From assembly GCF_003858635.1 (NCBI RefSeq), contig NZ_RQJO01000007.1, positions 2,094,017-2,158,016 of the forward strand: 64,000 nucleotides of DNA, written 5' to 3'. Origin of the DNA: Larkinella rosea (GTDB lineage: Bacteria; Bacteroidota; Bacteroidia; Cytophagales; Spirosomataceae). Below are positions 17,702-25,769 of this stretch, in pieces. Position 1 is the stretch's first letter. Each line of letters begins with the position of its first letter. A program made the position numbers and the translations under genes. Below the pieces are notes generated by a model, which worked only from the letters and a program-made list of their open reading frames with translations, did no database searches and had not been told where the DNA came from.

Positions 17702-18676
17702 TTATGCGTACGTATGAGCGGCCAGTTGATGGAAAACCCGTTCATCCAGTCGGTATCGATCATTCAGCGTCAAACTACTCCGGCTGGTAAACAGGGCATA
17801 GTTCACCGCGTTATATAAAAGCCAGTATGACCCCGGGGTGTCGAGGAGACGTTCTTCCAGGCGCAATCGTTCGCTGGCCTGCTTGGCTAGCTGAACCGGA
17901 ATGGGCAATTGACGCAACAAACGATCCTGAGCGCCGGATAAAGGCACTTGCTGAAGGTGGTTATACACCGTTGTCGTCAGCGAAGGTGGCGACTGCAAAT
18001 GCTCCAGCAATACTTTGTGCAAATATTCCTGAAAGCGTTCGATCGTCAGCGCCCGGTGGTGGAGCTTGCGAATATCGGTAGCGGATCGTTCCGGTTTTCG
18101 TTGGGCCGAAGCCCCTTTGGAAGGCACTTTTTCCTTTCCGCTGGTCCATTTCTCCAGCCAGTTCTGGTACGAATTCAAATCGGTAAACGGGTCTGCCCAG
18201 CCCAACAAGCCATTCTGGCAGACGGAACGGTAGAGGCTGCTGCCCAGTTGAGTGGTTGAATCCGGCAGCGCGGTCAAGGTTTGTCCCTGAATGCTGAATG
18301 GTGTTCGTCCGTTATAACTGTTCGTCAGAATCAGACTCCGTTTTAGCCGTTCGCTACCCACCGATAAGGAAGTGGGTAGAACAATGCTGATGCTGAACTC
18401 CCCCGTCGTGGTGTACTTAATCAGAAGGTGATAATCGGGGATTAACTGGTCAACTACGGCCCGAATAGCGGCATTCGGGATAATTGTATAATCCGCGCTT
18501 TGAATGCCAAACAGCGTTTTTCGACCTCCGGCCATCTGCCCAACGATCAACTGTTGACGATCCGTTGCGACGATATCGTAGTCCGGCAATAATTCGGTGA
18601 GCCAAACCGGTTGTACGGGGTAACAAATATCATCCCAGGACTCGGTGATCTGCGGTTGAGCGCTCAGATAGGTCAT
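17702..18676 (-). CDS. DUF932-like protein
   Basis: A 324-residue cytoplasmic protein resembling the DUF932 phage/plasmid-associated family. Diagnostic stretches are 'RLKRSLILTNSYNGRTPFSIQGQ' (about 131-153) and 'LGSSLYRSVCQNGLLGW' (about 165-181), which match the family's 'TNSYNGS' and 'R.VCSNGL' blocks. DUF932 proteins are common on phages and plasmids, often near recombination genes; their activity is not established. A charged linker (about 190-215) and a helical C-terminal half follow. The promoter region carries a 12-bp palindrome (18689-18700). The two genes downstream are probably in the same operon. Confidence 0.65.
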   Translation of the reverse strand: MTYLSAQPQITESWDDICYPVQPVWLTELLPDYDIVATDRQQLIVGQMAGGRKTLFGIQSADYTIIPNAAIRAVVDQLIPDYHLLIKYTTTGEFSISIVLPTSLSVGSERLKRSLILTNSYNGRTPFSIQGQTLTALPDSTTQLGSSLYRSVCQNGLLGWADPFTDLNSYQNWLEKWTSGKEKVPSKGASAQRKPERSATDIRKLHHRALTIERFQEYLHKVLLEHLQSPPSLTTTVYNHLQQVPLSGAQDRLLRQLPIPVQLAKQASERLRLEERLLDTPGSYWLLYNAVNYALFTSRSSLTLNDRYRLDERVFHQLAAHTYA

Positions 18677-18685
18677 AAAATTGAT

Positions 18686-18717
18686 TTTTTACACGTGTAA
18701 ATTTACAACTGTAAAAA
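18686..18717. promoter_or_regulatory. AT-rich palindromic operator-like site before the DUF932-like gene
   Basis: A perfect 12-bp palindrome TTACACGTGTAA (18689-18700) is nested in a larger inverted repeat TTTTTACA...TGTAAAAA (18686-18717). It lies 10-40 bases in front of the DUF932-like start, where a repressor dimer or tetramer would block transcription. The regulator is not known. Confidence 0.5.
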
Positions 18718-18743
18718 TTAAATGCAATAAAACCGATCATCAA

Positions 18744-18790
18744 AAGAATCGTTTGCCGGTTCCCGGATAAAAATTCGGCAAACGGTTTTT
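18744..18790 (-). terminator. intrinsic terminator of the methionine aminopeptidase gene
   Basis: A 9-bp stem CGTTTGCCG (18750-18758) with CGGCAAACG (18776-18784) and T tracts on both sides. On the minus strand it follows the stop at 18815 by about 30 bases. Confidence 0.75.
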
Positions 18791-18814
18791 ATCTTACTAC
18801 CCGCAGCATGGCAT

Positions 18815-19594
18815 TCAGGCGTTATTAAAGTGTAAATCCCACAGGTGATTCGCAGCGGTCAGGATGATGGGTTGTTTGTCGGTGACAATGATCGTCTGTT
18901 CGTGCTGCACGGCAACACTATCTTTGGCGATCAGTGTCCAGCCATCTCCTTTTTCCTGCGCGTAACTGGCGTTAGTGGATAAAAACGTCTCGATGGCCAC
19001 GACCGAGTTCTTTCGAAAACGGGTTTTATTGGACCGGTCGTAATAACATAGAATCTCAAGCGGTTCTTCGTGCAGACTTCGGCCAATTCCGTGGCCGGCC
19101 AGGTTTTTAATGACCCGGTATCCACTCCGCCGGGCTTCCGTTTCGATCAAGCGCCCAATTTCAGCGATTTGTACCCCTCCCCGGATGTGGCGAATGGCTT
19201 TAGCCAGTATCCGCTTTGAGGTTTCTACCAGGTCACTACGCTGATGAATATCCCGCCCCAGAACGAACGATCCACCGTTGTCTGACCAATAACCATTTCG
19301 TTCGGCGGACACATCAATGTTGACCAAATCCCCTTCCTGAAGAAGCCGTTTTGCCGAGGGGATACCGTGACAAACCTCCTCATTTACACTAATACAGGTC
19401 CAGCCCGGAAAACCGTAGGTGAGTTTGGGGGCCGATCGGGCGCCCTGCTGTTCCAGCAATTGTCGCCCAAATTGATCCAGTTCAAGCGTCGACATTCCTG
19501 GCCGGGCATACTGTTGCATGCGCTTCAGGGTTGAGCCAACAATTTGGCTAATCTCCTGCATCCCGGCTAAATCCTCTTCCGATTTCAATGACAT
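18815..19594 (-). CDS. map: type I methionine aminopeptidase
   Basis: A 259-residue cytosolic metalloprotease that removes the initiator Met from new proteins. The five metal ligands are visible: Asp in 'LVNIDVSAERNG', Asp in 'YWSDNGGSF', His in 'NLAGHGIGRSLHEEP', Glu in 'VVAIETFLS' and Glu in 'VAVQHEQTIIV'. The substrate-pocket block 'TYGFPGWTCISVNEEVCHGIPS' is also typical. The ATG at 19594 (MSLKSEEDLAGMQ) matches where the family begins; an ATG at 19621 would add nine residues. It stands alone with its own terminator rather than in a ribosomal-protein operon, so it may be an extra copy. Confidence 0.93.
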   Translation of the reverse strand: MSLKSEEDLAGMQEISQIVGSTLKRMQQYARPGMSTLELDQFGRQLLEQQGARSAPKLTYGFPGWTCISVNEEVCHGIPSAKRLLQEGDLVNIDVSAERNGYWSDNGGSFVLGRDIHQRSDLVETSKRILAKAIRHIRGGVQIAEIGRLIETEARRSGYRVIKNLAGHGIGRSLHEEPLEILCYYDRSNKTRFRKNSVVAIETFLSTNASYAQEKGDGWTLIAKDSVAVQHEQTIIVTDKQPIILTAANHLWDLHFNNA

Positions 19595-19825
19595 AGGTTT
19601 GTGTTCCAATGGTGTGCTCAACCGCAGGGATACTTTGCCACCGGCTCTCCCTCCTCTCCCAAAAGTTTACCAATTCGATTCATTTCCGGGTACAGACTTT
19701 AACTTGATTCCTACCTTTCCGGTTCAACGGGAGGACAATGGTGATCAAGAAAAACGAGATACGGTTTTTCGCAGCCGCAGTTGTCAAAACCGATTTTGGT
19801 GTAAAGACCCTGATCATTAGGGCCA

Positions 19826-19857
19826 TACGCTAAAACCCGTACTTCTACGCTAAAACC
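19826..19857 (+). promoter_or_regulatory. paired 12-bp direct repeat upstream of the kelch lipoprotein gene
   Basis: TACGCTAAAACC occurs exactly twice (19826-19837 and 19846-19857), again with a 20-base period, 64-95 bases before the start at 19921. The period matches the repeat in front of the LytS/LytTR genes but the sequence differs. A dimeric activator site is the simplest reading. Confidence 0.4.
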
Positions 19858-19920
19858 ACCCTGATATCCTTTTTAATTTCAATCATCAAATACACACGAT
19901 AACCTTACTATTTTAAAACC

Positions 19921-20850
19921 ATGAAGCTAATGTATTTCTGCCTTCTCATCGTTCTGGTGGGAAGCTGTAAAAGTAACGGAGACGGGGGTGCTTCGCCGGA
20001 AAAAACCGCCAATGACGTTGTCTTGACGGCGAAGCAACTCAGTATGCCGCTTAGTACCTTTGATATCGGCGCGTATCCCGTTCAATCCGTTCTGGTCGGA
20101 AATTCGATTTATTTTGGCAATTATTCCAACACGGCCAAAACGCAGTTCTTTGTTCGCTATGACCTGGGAAGCAATACGTTTTCCTCTTCCCTGGCGAAAT
20201 CAGCTAATGTTTGTGGATGCGGTTATTCCAGTAAGCTGGTATCGGACGGAACCAATATCTTTTTCATTGCCAATGATGCGACCAAATACACGGTTTCGTC
20301 GAACACCTGGCAAACCTTAACGTACCCGACAACGGCGAAGGATAATAATGGCGAAGCGGGCGTCACGTATTACAATGGCAACATTTATTTTGTCGGTGGA
20401 CGTACGCCCAGTACGCTGTTCAAATATTACAGTGTCAGTCAGGATAAATGGTTCACCGTTCCGAACTATCTTTTTGCCACAACCTCCAGTGAACTGGTCG
20501 TTTATAAAGATAAAATATACGCACTCGGAGGTCAGGGAGCGAAGCAGAAAATGGCCTATTTTTCAACCACCGGCAACACCTGGACGGCGTTGAAAGACCT
20601 GCCCTTCGAGGTTGCCAGCAGTTATCAGAATGTTTATTCGGCGGTTTTGGGTGATTATTTATTTGTGCTGCAAAACCAATCGGTCTACGTCTATGATCTT
20701 CTGAAAGACACCTGGGCCACGGAACCTATTAAACTGGAAAATGTCCCCGGCTACGGCAACCTGTTCTCGAATGGGCAAAAGCTTTACATCAGTGGCAAAA
20801 ACAGTTCCAATACGCCCGCCATTACGGAATTGACGATGTCGATGAAATAA
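19921..20850 (+). CDS. kelch-repeat lipoprotein
   Basis: A 309-residue lipoprotein with lipobox LVGSC (cleavage before Cys16). The mature part consists of about six 45-50-residue kelch-type blades: 'SVLVGNSIYFGNYS', 'GEAGVTYYNGNIYFVGGRTPSTLFKYYSVSQDKW', 'ELVVYKDKIYALGGQGAKQKMAYFSTTGNTWTAL', 'SAVLGDYLFVLQNQSVYVYDLLKDTW'. Kelch propellers are protein or sugar binding scaffolds, and a few are enzymes; nothing points to catalysis here. It is a single gene with a paired direct repeat just upstream and a mini-element downstream. Confidence 0.8.
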   Translation: MKLMYFCLLIVLVGSCKSNGDGGASPEKTANDVVLTAKQLSMPLSTFDIGAYPVQSVLVGNSIYFGNYSNTAKTQFFVRYDLGSNTFSSSLAKSANVCGCGYSSKLVSDGTNIFFIANDATKYTVSSNTWQTLTYPTTAKDNNGEAGVTYYNGNIYFVGGRTPSTLFKYYSVSQDKWFTVPNYLFATTSSELVVYKDKIYALGGQGAKQKMAYFSTTGNTWTALKDLPFEVASSYQNVYSAVLGDYLFVLQNQSVYVYDLLKDTWATEPIKLENVPGYGNLFSNGQKLYISGKNSSNTPAITELTMSMK

Positions 20851-20971
20851 CGAAGTTGAACGCAAAAACTAAAAACCGGGATAACAAACTGCTAGGTTTA
20901 CTCATTTGGAATGTAACCCTGATCGAATTGTTTCCATTCATAGCCATAAGCTACCCACAACAAGATCAGAG

Positions 20972-21081
20972 GGCTGTCGCATTTGTACCAAACCCAAAAA
21001 ATAGGGTCAACTACCGAATCGTTCCCCATATTTATCATTCCTGATACAAAAACGATCGTCGTTGGTACAAAAGCGACAGCC
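20972..21081. mobile_element. 110-bp MITE-like element with 20-bp terminal inverted repeats
   Basis: GGCTGTCGCATTTGTACCAA at 20972-20991 is matched by its reverse complement at 21062-21081 with 19 of 20 bases identical. The 70 bases between have no coding potential. The ends look like IS termini, so this is probably a non-autonomous miniature derivative or the two ends left after an internal deletion. No clear target duplication is visible. Confidence 0.6.
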
Positions 21082-21480
21082 TTTCCCTGGCAGCTACGCT
21101 AGGTTTGCGATTGGTGGAAGACGAACCCCTCCACGCTAAGGTTTACTCCTATGACCCCGTTTTTACCCTTCCGCGGGCTGACGCCCAGGCGGATCAGCCA
21201 ATTGCTCTTCCTGGCTCGGAAAATGAAACGCCAAAAAGTTCCTGACCATGGTATTCGGAACCCTGAACCAGTCAGTGATTGACTGACCTCCGGATTAGGA
21301 ATAGGGTGGTTGAAGATCAGGAGGATAAAATACTTAAAATGAAAGTAAAAAGGCGGTCGTGCAAGATTTGTGATAGCCTTTGGGAGATTATTGATAGTGC
21401 GTTTGGGGGTAGTGGCCTTAGTTTGTTCTGCAATGAGAGACAAAACCGCATCCACGATTTTCGAACCTACGCGTGCTACT
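21082..21480. other. non-coding stretch before the chimeric pseudogene
   Basis: No gene is seen in these 399 bases. A short perfect inverted repeat (GTCAGT...ACTGAC, 21271-21287) is present. The promoter of the 21481 frame should lie near the right end. Confidence 0.4.
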
Positions 21481-22327
21481 ATGAAAACCCTTTTACACTA
21501 TTTTACTGGACTACGAAATAACCATCTTGCCGTTCTGCTACTTGTCGGCCCCAACCTGTTCGCTCAGCATGCGACCAAGCTCTTTGACAAAACGATTGGA
21601 GGGACCGCCAGCGACGATCCGACTTCTATCGTAAAAACAGCCGATGGCGGTTACCTCGTGGGAGGTACGTCAAGCTCCGGTATGGGAGGAGACAAAACCA
21701 CCGCTGCCCGAGGTGGGCGGGATTATTGGGTGGTCCCGCTGGTCAGTGGCAGCTTCGACGGCTTTGTCTATGGGGCGGATTGCTCCACCTTCCGGGGCTG
21801 GGCCTGGGATCGCAAGAAGCCCAATACCCCACTGACGGTCGAATTTTACCGGGATAGGTCGGGAACGGTTTTAGGCAGTACGATCGCCAACATCTACCGG
21901 CAAGACCGGAAAGATGCGGGGAAAGGCAACGCTTCGCATGCCTACAACTTCAGCCCGCCGGGCAGTGTGACCAGTGGGGCCTTGATCCGGGCGCGAGTGC
22001 TGGGTAGCACCTATGAACTGAAAAGGGGAGTCAAAGCGTATCAATGTGCGCCCGCCCGTTTATCGGCCGAAACCGGTTCGCAGCTTCAGGTGATGGTTTT
22101 GGGCAACCCGGTTTTCGATCAGGTCGAGGTGGAAATCCGGGGAGCCGAAAGGCAGCCACTTCGGTTACAAATGACGGATGCAAGCGGACGGTTGGTTGCG
22201 CCAGCTTGAAGAAGCAAAATTCATTGATAAACAGACTTTTGTTGTCGCTCAGCAACCGCCGGGATTGCTGTTTCTACGGATCACCAGTGGCTTGAAAACC
22301 GTAACATTGAAAGTCGTGACGCAGTAG
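21481..22327 (+). pseudogene. broken chimeric T9SS-secreted protein with hybrid RGWxWDR module
   Basis: The ATG at 21481 opens a signal peptide (to LFAQ) and a short repeat typical of secreted proteins of this phylum ('FDKTIGGTASDDPTSIVKTADGGYLVGGTSSSG'). This stops abruptly at 'DYWVVPLVSGSFDGF', where a module begins. The module is a hybrid: up to 'RGWAWDR' it matches module 1 of the 22421-25192 gene, and from 'KKPNTPLTVEFYRD' on it matches module 2, at roughly 90% base identity by eye. In the sorting tail a small deletion near 22198 shifts the frame after 'DASGRLV'; the correct tail continues in another frame ('RQLEEAKFIDKQ' to 'TVTLKVVTQ') to the stop at 22325-22327. So an internal deletion plus a frameshift. 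Confidence 0.82.
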
Positions 22328-22420
22328 CCCCCCATCACCCCGCCGGGTGGTAGCCGGGTAGGGTATTTTTCAACCATAAAGGAGACAACCGATCTTATAT
22401 TCCACTAAAACCAGTTCCTG

Positions 22421-25192
22421 ATGTATTTCATTTACTCTCATTTCCGGACCTCTCTGCTGGTATGCAGTCTGCTGGTCCTTGCCTACCTGCCCACCCTAGG
22501 GGCCTTTAGCCCAGTCGATCGACAGGGGAATGCCAAAAGAGGCTATTCCCCGGTGGCCTCCCCCTGTTCAGCGACAGTGACCGCTCCTCCCAATCAGACC
22601 TACTGCGCCGGCAGCATCACCGCCCCCATTTCCTTTATCGGAACAGGCCAGTTCTATAGTTGGACCAATTCCAATCCCGCCATCGGACTGCCCGCCAGCG
22701 GCACGGGCACAATCGGTTCTTTTACCGCCCTCAATGCGACAGGTTCAACCCAGACAGCCATCATCACGGTCATTCCCCGGCGCCAGACCTTTGCCTATAT
22801 AACTAGCCAAGCTCCGAGCAACGTCAGTGTGATTGATGTGACCACGAATACGATAGTGACCACCATCGAGACGGGGGCTTTCCCAAATGGGGTCAGCGTA
22901 AGCCTCGACGGAAACCGCGTCTATGTCTCGAACTCGGGTTCAAACACGGTAAGCGTGATCGATGCAGCCACCAATATCGTCATGGCCACCATCGAGGTAG
23001 GAAATGCGCCGTTTGGTGTTAGTGTGAGCCCCGACGGTCGTAACGTTTATGTTTCAAATTCGGGCTCAAATACGGTGAGTGTGATCGATGCAACTACGAA
23101 TACCGTCACAGCTACCATCGGGGTGGGGACTAGCCCGAATGGTGTCAGCGTGAGCCCCGACGGCAGCCACGTTTATGTTGCTAATTATGGATCGTCCAAC
23201 CTGAGCGTGATCGATGCAGCCACCAATACTGTCACGGCCACCATTGATGTAGGAAGTGCCCCCTATGGGGTCAGTATAAGCCCTAACGGCAGCCATATCT
23301 ATGTAGCGAATCATTTTTCGGACAATGTGAGCGTAATCGATGCAACCACGAATACCGTCATATACACCATCCCAGTGGGGGAAAGGCCGTATGGTGTCAG
23401 CGTGAGCCCGGACAACACCCGTGTCTACGTCACAAATTCTGGTGTGGATAATGTCAGCGTGATCGATGTAGCAACCCATACCGTGACGGCCACCATCGAT
23501 GTGGGAAGTATACCGTTGGGTGTCAGCGTGAGCCCTGATGGCAGCTACGTCTATGTCACGAGTATATCCTCGGACGTTGTGAATGTGATCGATGCGACTA
23601 CCAATACGGTGACGGCCACCATCGAAACGGGTTCAGTGCCTGTTAGCCTTGGCAATTTTATTGGACCCGCCAGTTGTGAGGGCACGCCCCAAAGCTTCAC
23701 CCTGTTGGTCGAACCTGTCCCGACAGCCCCCTCCCTTAACCTAACCACTGTTCCGGCAGTTACTCAACCCATCTTGATCAATACTCCCGGCGTTACCCTG
23801 ACCGCCACGGGGTGCAGCGGAGGAGTCGTCAGCTGGCACGGTCCTAATGGCACCCATGGCAGTAGCTCGATCATTCCGGTTCCCACCGCCAACTCGGGGG
23901 GGCTGGTGTACTCGGCTACCTGCACGCTGGGCAGTTGTGCTTCACCGCCCGGCAGTACGACCGTCACCATCAGTCCCCCGCTGGTCAGCGGCAGCTTCGA
24001 CGGCTTTATCTATGGGGCGGATTGCTCCACCTTTCGGGGCTGGGCCTGGGATCGAAACAAGGTCAACACCCCGGTTTCGATCGATATTCTCGATGGTCCC
24101 AACGTCATCGCATCGTTTCTGGCCGATGTCTTCCGCCAGGACCTGCAAACCGCCGGAAAGGGCAACGGAAAACACGCTTTCAGCTGGAACATTCCCGATT
24201 CGTTCAAAGATGGGGTAACCCACAACCTCTCCGCCCGCATCAGTGGCAGCGGTTTTATCCTGAAAGACTCGCCTAAAGCCCTCATCTGTCAGGGCAGCAG
24301 TACTCCGGATAACAAAGCCCCGGTGCCTCCCTCCCCAACGGTCCTGATCGCTCCCCTGGCCGCTCAGGTAAATGTGCCGTTTTCGGGGACCTTGGTGGCC
24401 TTCACCGATCCGGAAAACCAGCCGCTGACCTACGCCCTGAGCGGGTTGCCCGACGGCTTAGCCATCAACATGACCAGCCGCGTGATCTCGGGAACGCCCA
24501 CCGTTGCCGGTACCTTCGTGCTGGCCTACTCGGCCAGCGATGGCGTGCTGACTAATTCCGTGAGCTTTCCGCTAACGGTCAACCCGGCATCGACGACAAC
24601 TGTAACGGGAGATTTTGAAGGATACCTGGACAAGCTGGATTGTGGCGGCATCCGGGGTTGGGTGTGGGATCGCAAGAAGCCCAATACCCCACTGACGGTC
24701 GAATTTTACCGGGATGGGTCGGGAACGGTTTTAGGCAGTACCGTGGCCAACATCTACCGGCAAGACCTGAAAGACGCCGGGAAAGGCAACGGTTCGCATG
24801 CCTACAACTTCAGCCCACCAGGTAGTGTGACCAGTGGGGCCTTGATCCGGGCGCGGGTGCTGGGTAGTACGTATGAACTGAAAGGGGGAGCCAAAGCGTA
24901 TCAATGTGCGCCCGCCCGTCTATCGGCCGAAACCGGTTCCGAGCTTCGGGTGACGGTTTTGGGCAACCCGGTTTTCGATCAGGTCGAGGTGGAAATCCGG
25001 GGAGCCGAAGGGCAGCCGTTGCGGTTGCAGCTTACGGATGCCAGCGGCCGCTTGGTGGGTCAGCGGCAGCTTGAAAGCGCAAAAGCGATAGAGCGGCAGC
25101 ATTTATCGGTTCAGGGGAAACCGGCGGGACTGTTGCTGCTGCGGGTTACGAGCGGGCTGAAAACCGTGACGGTAAAGGTGTTGAAGCAATAG
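22421..25192 (+). CDS. T9SS-secreted YVTN beta-propeller protein with two RGWxWDR modules
   Basis: A 923-residue secreted protein. Order: signal peptide (about 1-28); an Ig-like segment; seven 42-residue YVTN repeats (about 125-415, consensus NVSVIDATTNTVTATIDVG then GVSVSPDGSHVYV), enough to close one seven-bladed propeller; an Ig-like segment (about 430-518); module 1 (about 521-625, RGWAWDRNKVNT, AGKGNGKHAF); a putative-Ig domain (about 640-725, 'DPENQPLTYALSGLPDGLAI'); module 2 (about 728-830, RGWVWDRKKPNT, AGKGNGSHAY); and a T9SS sorting tail (about 845-923, 'VTVLGNPVFDQVEVEIRGAEG' to 'VTVKVLKQ'). Same C-terminal architecture as 1949-5125 but a different N-terminal half, so the module block behaves like a cassette. 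Function unknown; surface binding is inference. Confidence 0.88.
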   Translation: MYFIYSHFRTSLLVCSLLVLAYLPTLGAFSPVDRQGNAKRGYSPVASPCSATVTAPPNQTYCAGSITAPISFIGTGQFYSWTNSNPAIGLPASGTGTIGSFTALNATGSTQTAIITVIPRRQTFAYITSQAPSNVSVIDVTTNTIVTTIETGAFPNGVSVSLDGNRVYVSNSGSNTVSVIDAATNIVMATIEVGNAPFGVSVSPDGRNVYVSNSGSNTVSVIDATTNTVTATIGVGTSPNGVSVSPDGSHVYVANYGSSNLSVIDAATNTVTATIDVGSAPYGVSISPNGSHIYVANHFSDNVSVIDATTNTVIYTIPVGERPYGVSVSPDNTRVYVTNSGVDNVSVIDVATHTVTATIDVGSIPLGVSVSPDGSYVYVTSISSDVVNVIDATTNTVTATIETGSVPVSLGNFIGPASCEGTPQSFTLLVEPVPTAPSLNLTTVPAVTQPILINTPGVTLTATGCSGGVVSWHGPNGTHGSSSIIPVPTANSGGLVYSATCTLGSCASPPGSTTVTISPPLVSGSFDGFIYGADCSTFRGWAWDRNKVNTPVSIDILDGPNVIASFLADVFRQDLQTAGKGNGKHAFSWNIPDSFKDGVTHNLSARISGSGFILKDSPKALICQGSSTPDNKAPVPPSPTVLIAPLAAQVNVPFSGTLVAFTDPENQPLTYALSGLPDGLAINMTSRVISGTPTVAGTFVLAYSASDGVLTNSVSFPLTVNPASTTTVTGDFEGYLDKLDCGGIRGWVWDRKKPNTPLTVEFYRDGSGTVLGSTVANIYRQDLKDAGKGNGSHAYNFSPPGSVTSGALIRARVLGSTYELKGGAKAYQCAPARLSAETGSELRVTVLGNPVFDQVEVEIRGAEGQPLRLQLTDASGRLVGQRQLESAKAIERQHLSVQGKPAGLLLLRVTSGLKTVTVKVLKQ

Positions 25193-25209
25193 GATAAAAC
25201 AACTCAGAT

Positions 25210-25242
25210 AGAAAGGCGCTGATCGCTGATCTGCGCCTTTCT
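25210..25242 (+). terminator. intrinsic terminator of the YVTN protein gene
   Basis: A 10-bp stem AGAAAGGCGC (25210-25219) with GCGCCTTTCT (25233-25242), 18 bases after the stop. The T run after it is short. Confidence 0.7.
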
Positions 25243-25302
25243 GTATTATGACTTTCTTGGTTTGCCAATGGGATATCTCCACGGTCGTTTGATTGGTGAT
25301 TT

Positions 25303-25319
25303 TGAGGTTAAAAACTGGA
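25303..25319 (+). repeat. 17-bp sequence shared with 39769-39785
   Basis: TGAGGTTAAAAACTGGA here is identical to 39769-39785, where it directly follows the dispersed CCATAAAACG motif. It appears to be a partial copy of the same repeat. Confidence 0.4.
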
Positions 25320-25321
25320 GG

Positions 25322-25435
25322 TTAAAAGAGATGCCCCCGCTCGACATAGGAGACAGCAACAAGGCTTAAGGTTAACACTACCACCATTACAGCCAGGATA
25401 ACAGCTGACTTTTTCCGCAAAGAATACGCTTTCAT
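25322..25435 (-). CDS. 37-residue single-span membrane protein
   Basis: A short frame with ATG at 25435 and TAA at 25322. The product has a basic start (MKAYSLRKKS), one strongly hydrophobic span of about 18 residues (AVILAVMVVVLTLSLVAV) and a short polar end (SYVERGHLF). This looks like a real small membrane protein rather than chance: the positive-inside rule is obeyed and the frame is isolated in an intergenic region with AT-rich sequence before the start. No family is recognised. Confidence 0.45.
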   Translation of the reverse strand: MKAYSLRKKSAVILAVMVVVLTLSLVAVSYVERGHLF

Positions 25436-25769
25436 AACTAAGACAGTTTTGTTTATTTGTGAAGATACGAGTGTGCGAAATCCGTTCTTATTGATTAAGA
25501 ATTTTTAACGTTTTATGACCTGAAGGGAGGTTTTTTTAAACATTACACTGTTTTCATCGTTTATCGTATATAGAATAGCGTTCAACCACCGTACATCTAT
25601 CTTAATTCCTTCAATCCGAGTTCCTTTCCTGCTCCTGTAATTCAAGCTGTCGGACAAGCCACTCCATCACCCGCAGCAAACAGGCACTTTATCGATTCGA
25701 ATGCGCTCACGCATTCGCACTCGTTTTTTCCCTTCAAAAATCCAGCCTACGCTTTCCCCAAAAATCACC
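25436..25769. other. AT-rich intergenic region between divergent genes
   Basis: No further gene is seen. It separates the minus-strand 37-residue frame from the plus-strand receiver gene and should contain both promoters. A 167-codon reading of the receiver frame from 25701 would include 23 residues without similarity and is not preferred. Confidence 0.4.

Noticed and set aside
20965..21090. Target-site duplication around the mini-element
   Set aside because: The bases next to the two ends do not match, so no duplication is claimed.
22800..23650. Regular 126-base repeats, considered as a CRISPR or satellite array
   Set aside because: They encode seven in-frame 42-residue YVTN propeller blades with conserved protein positions and varying third bases.
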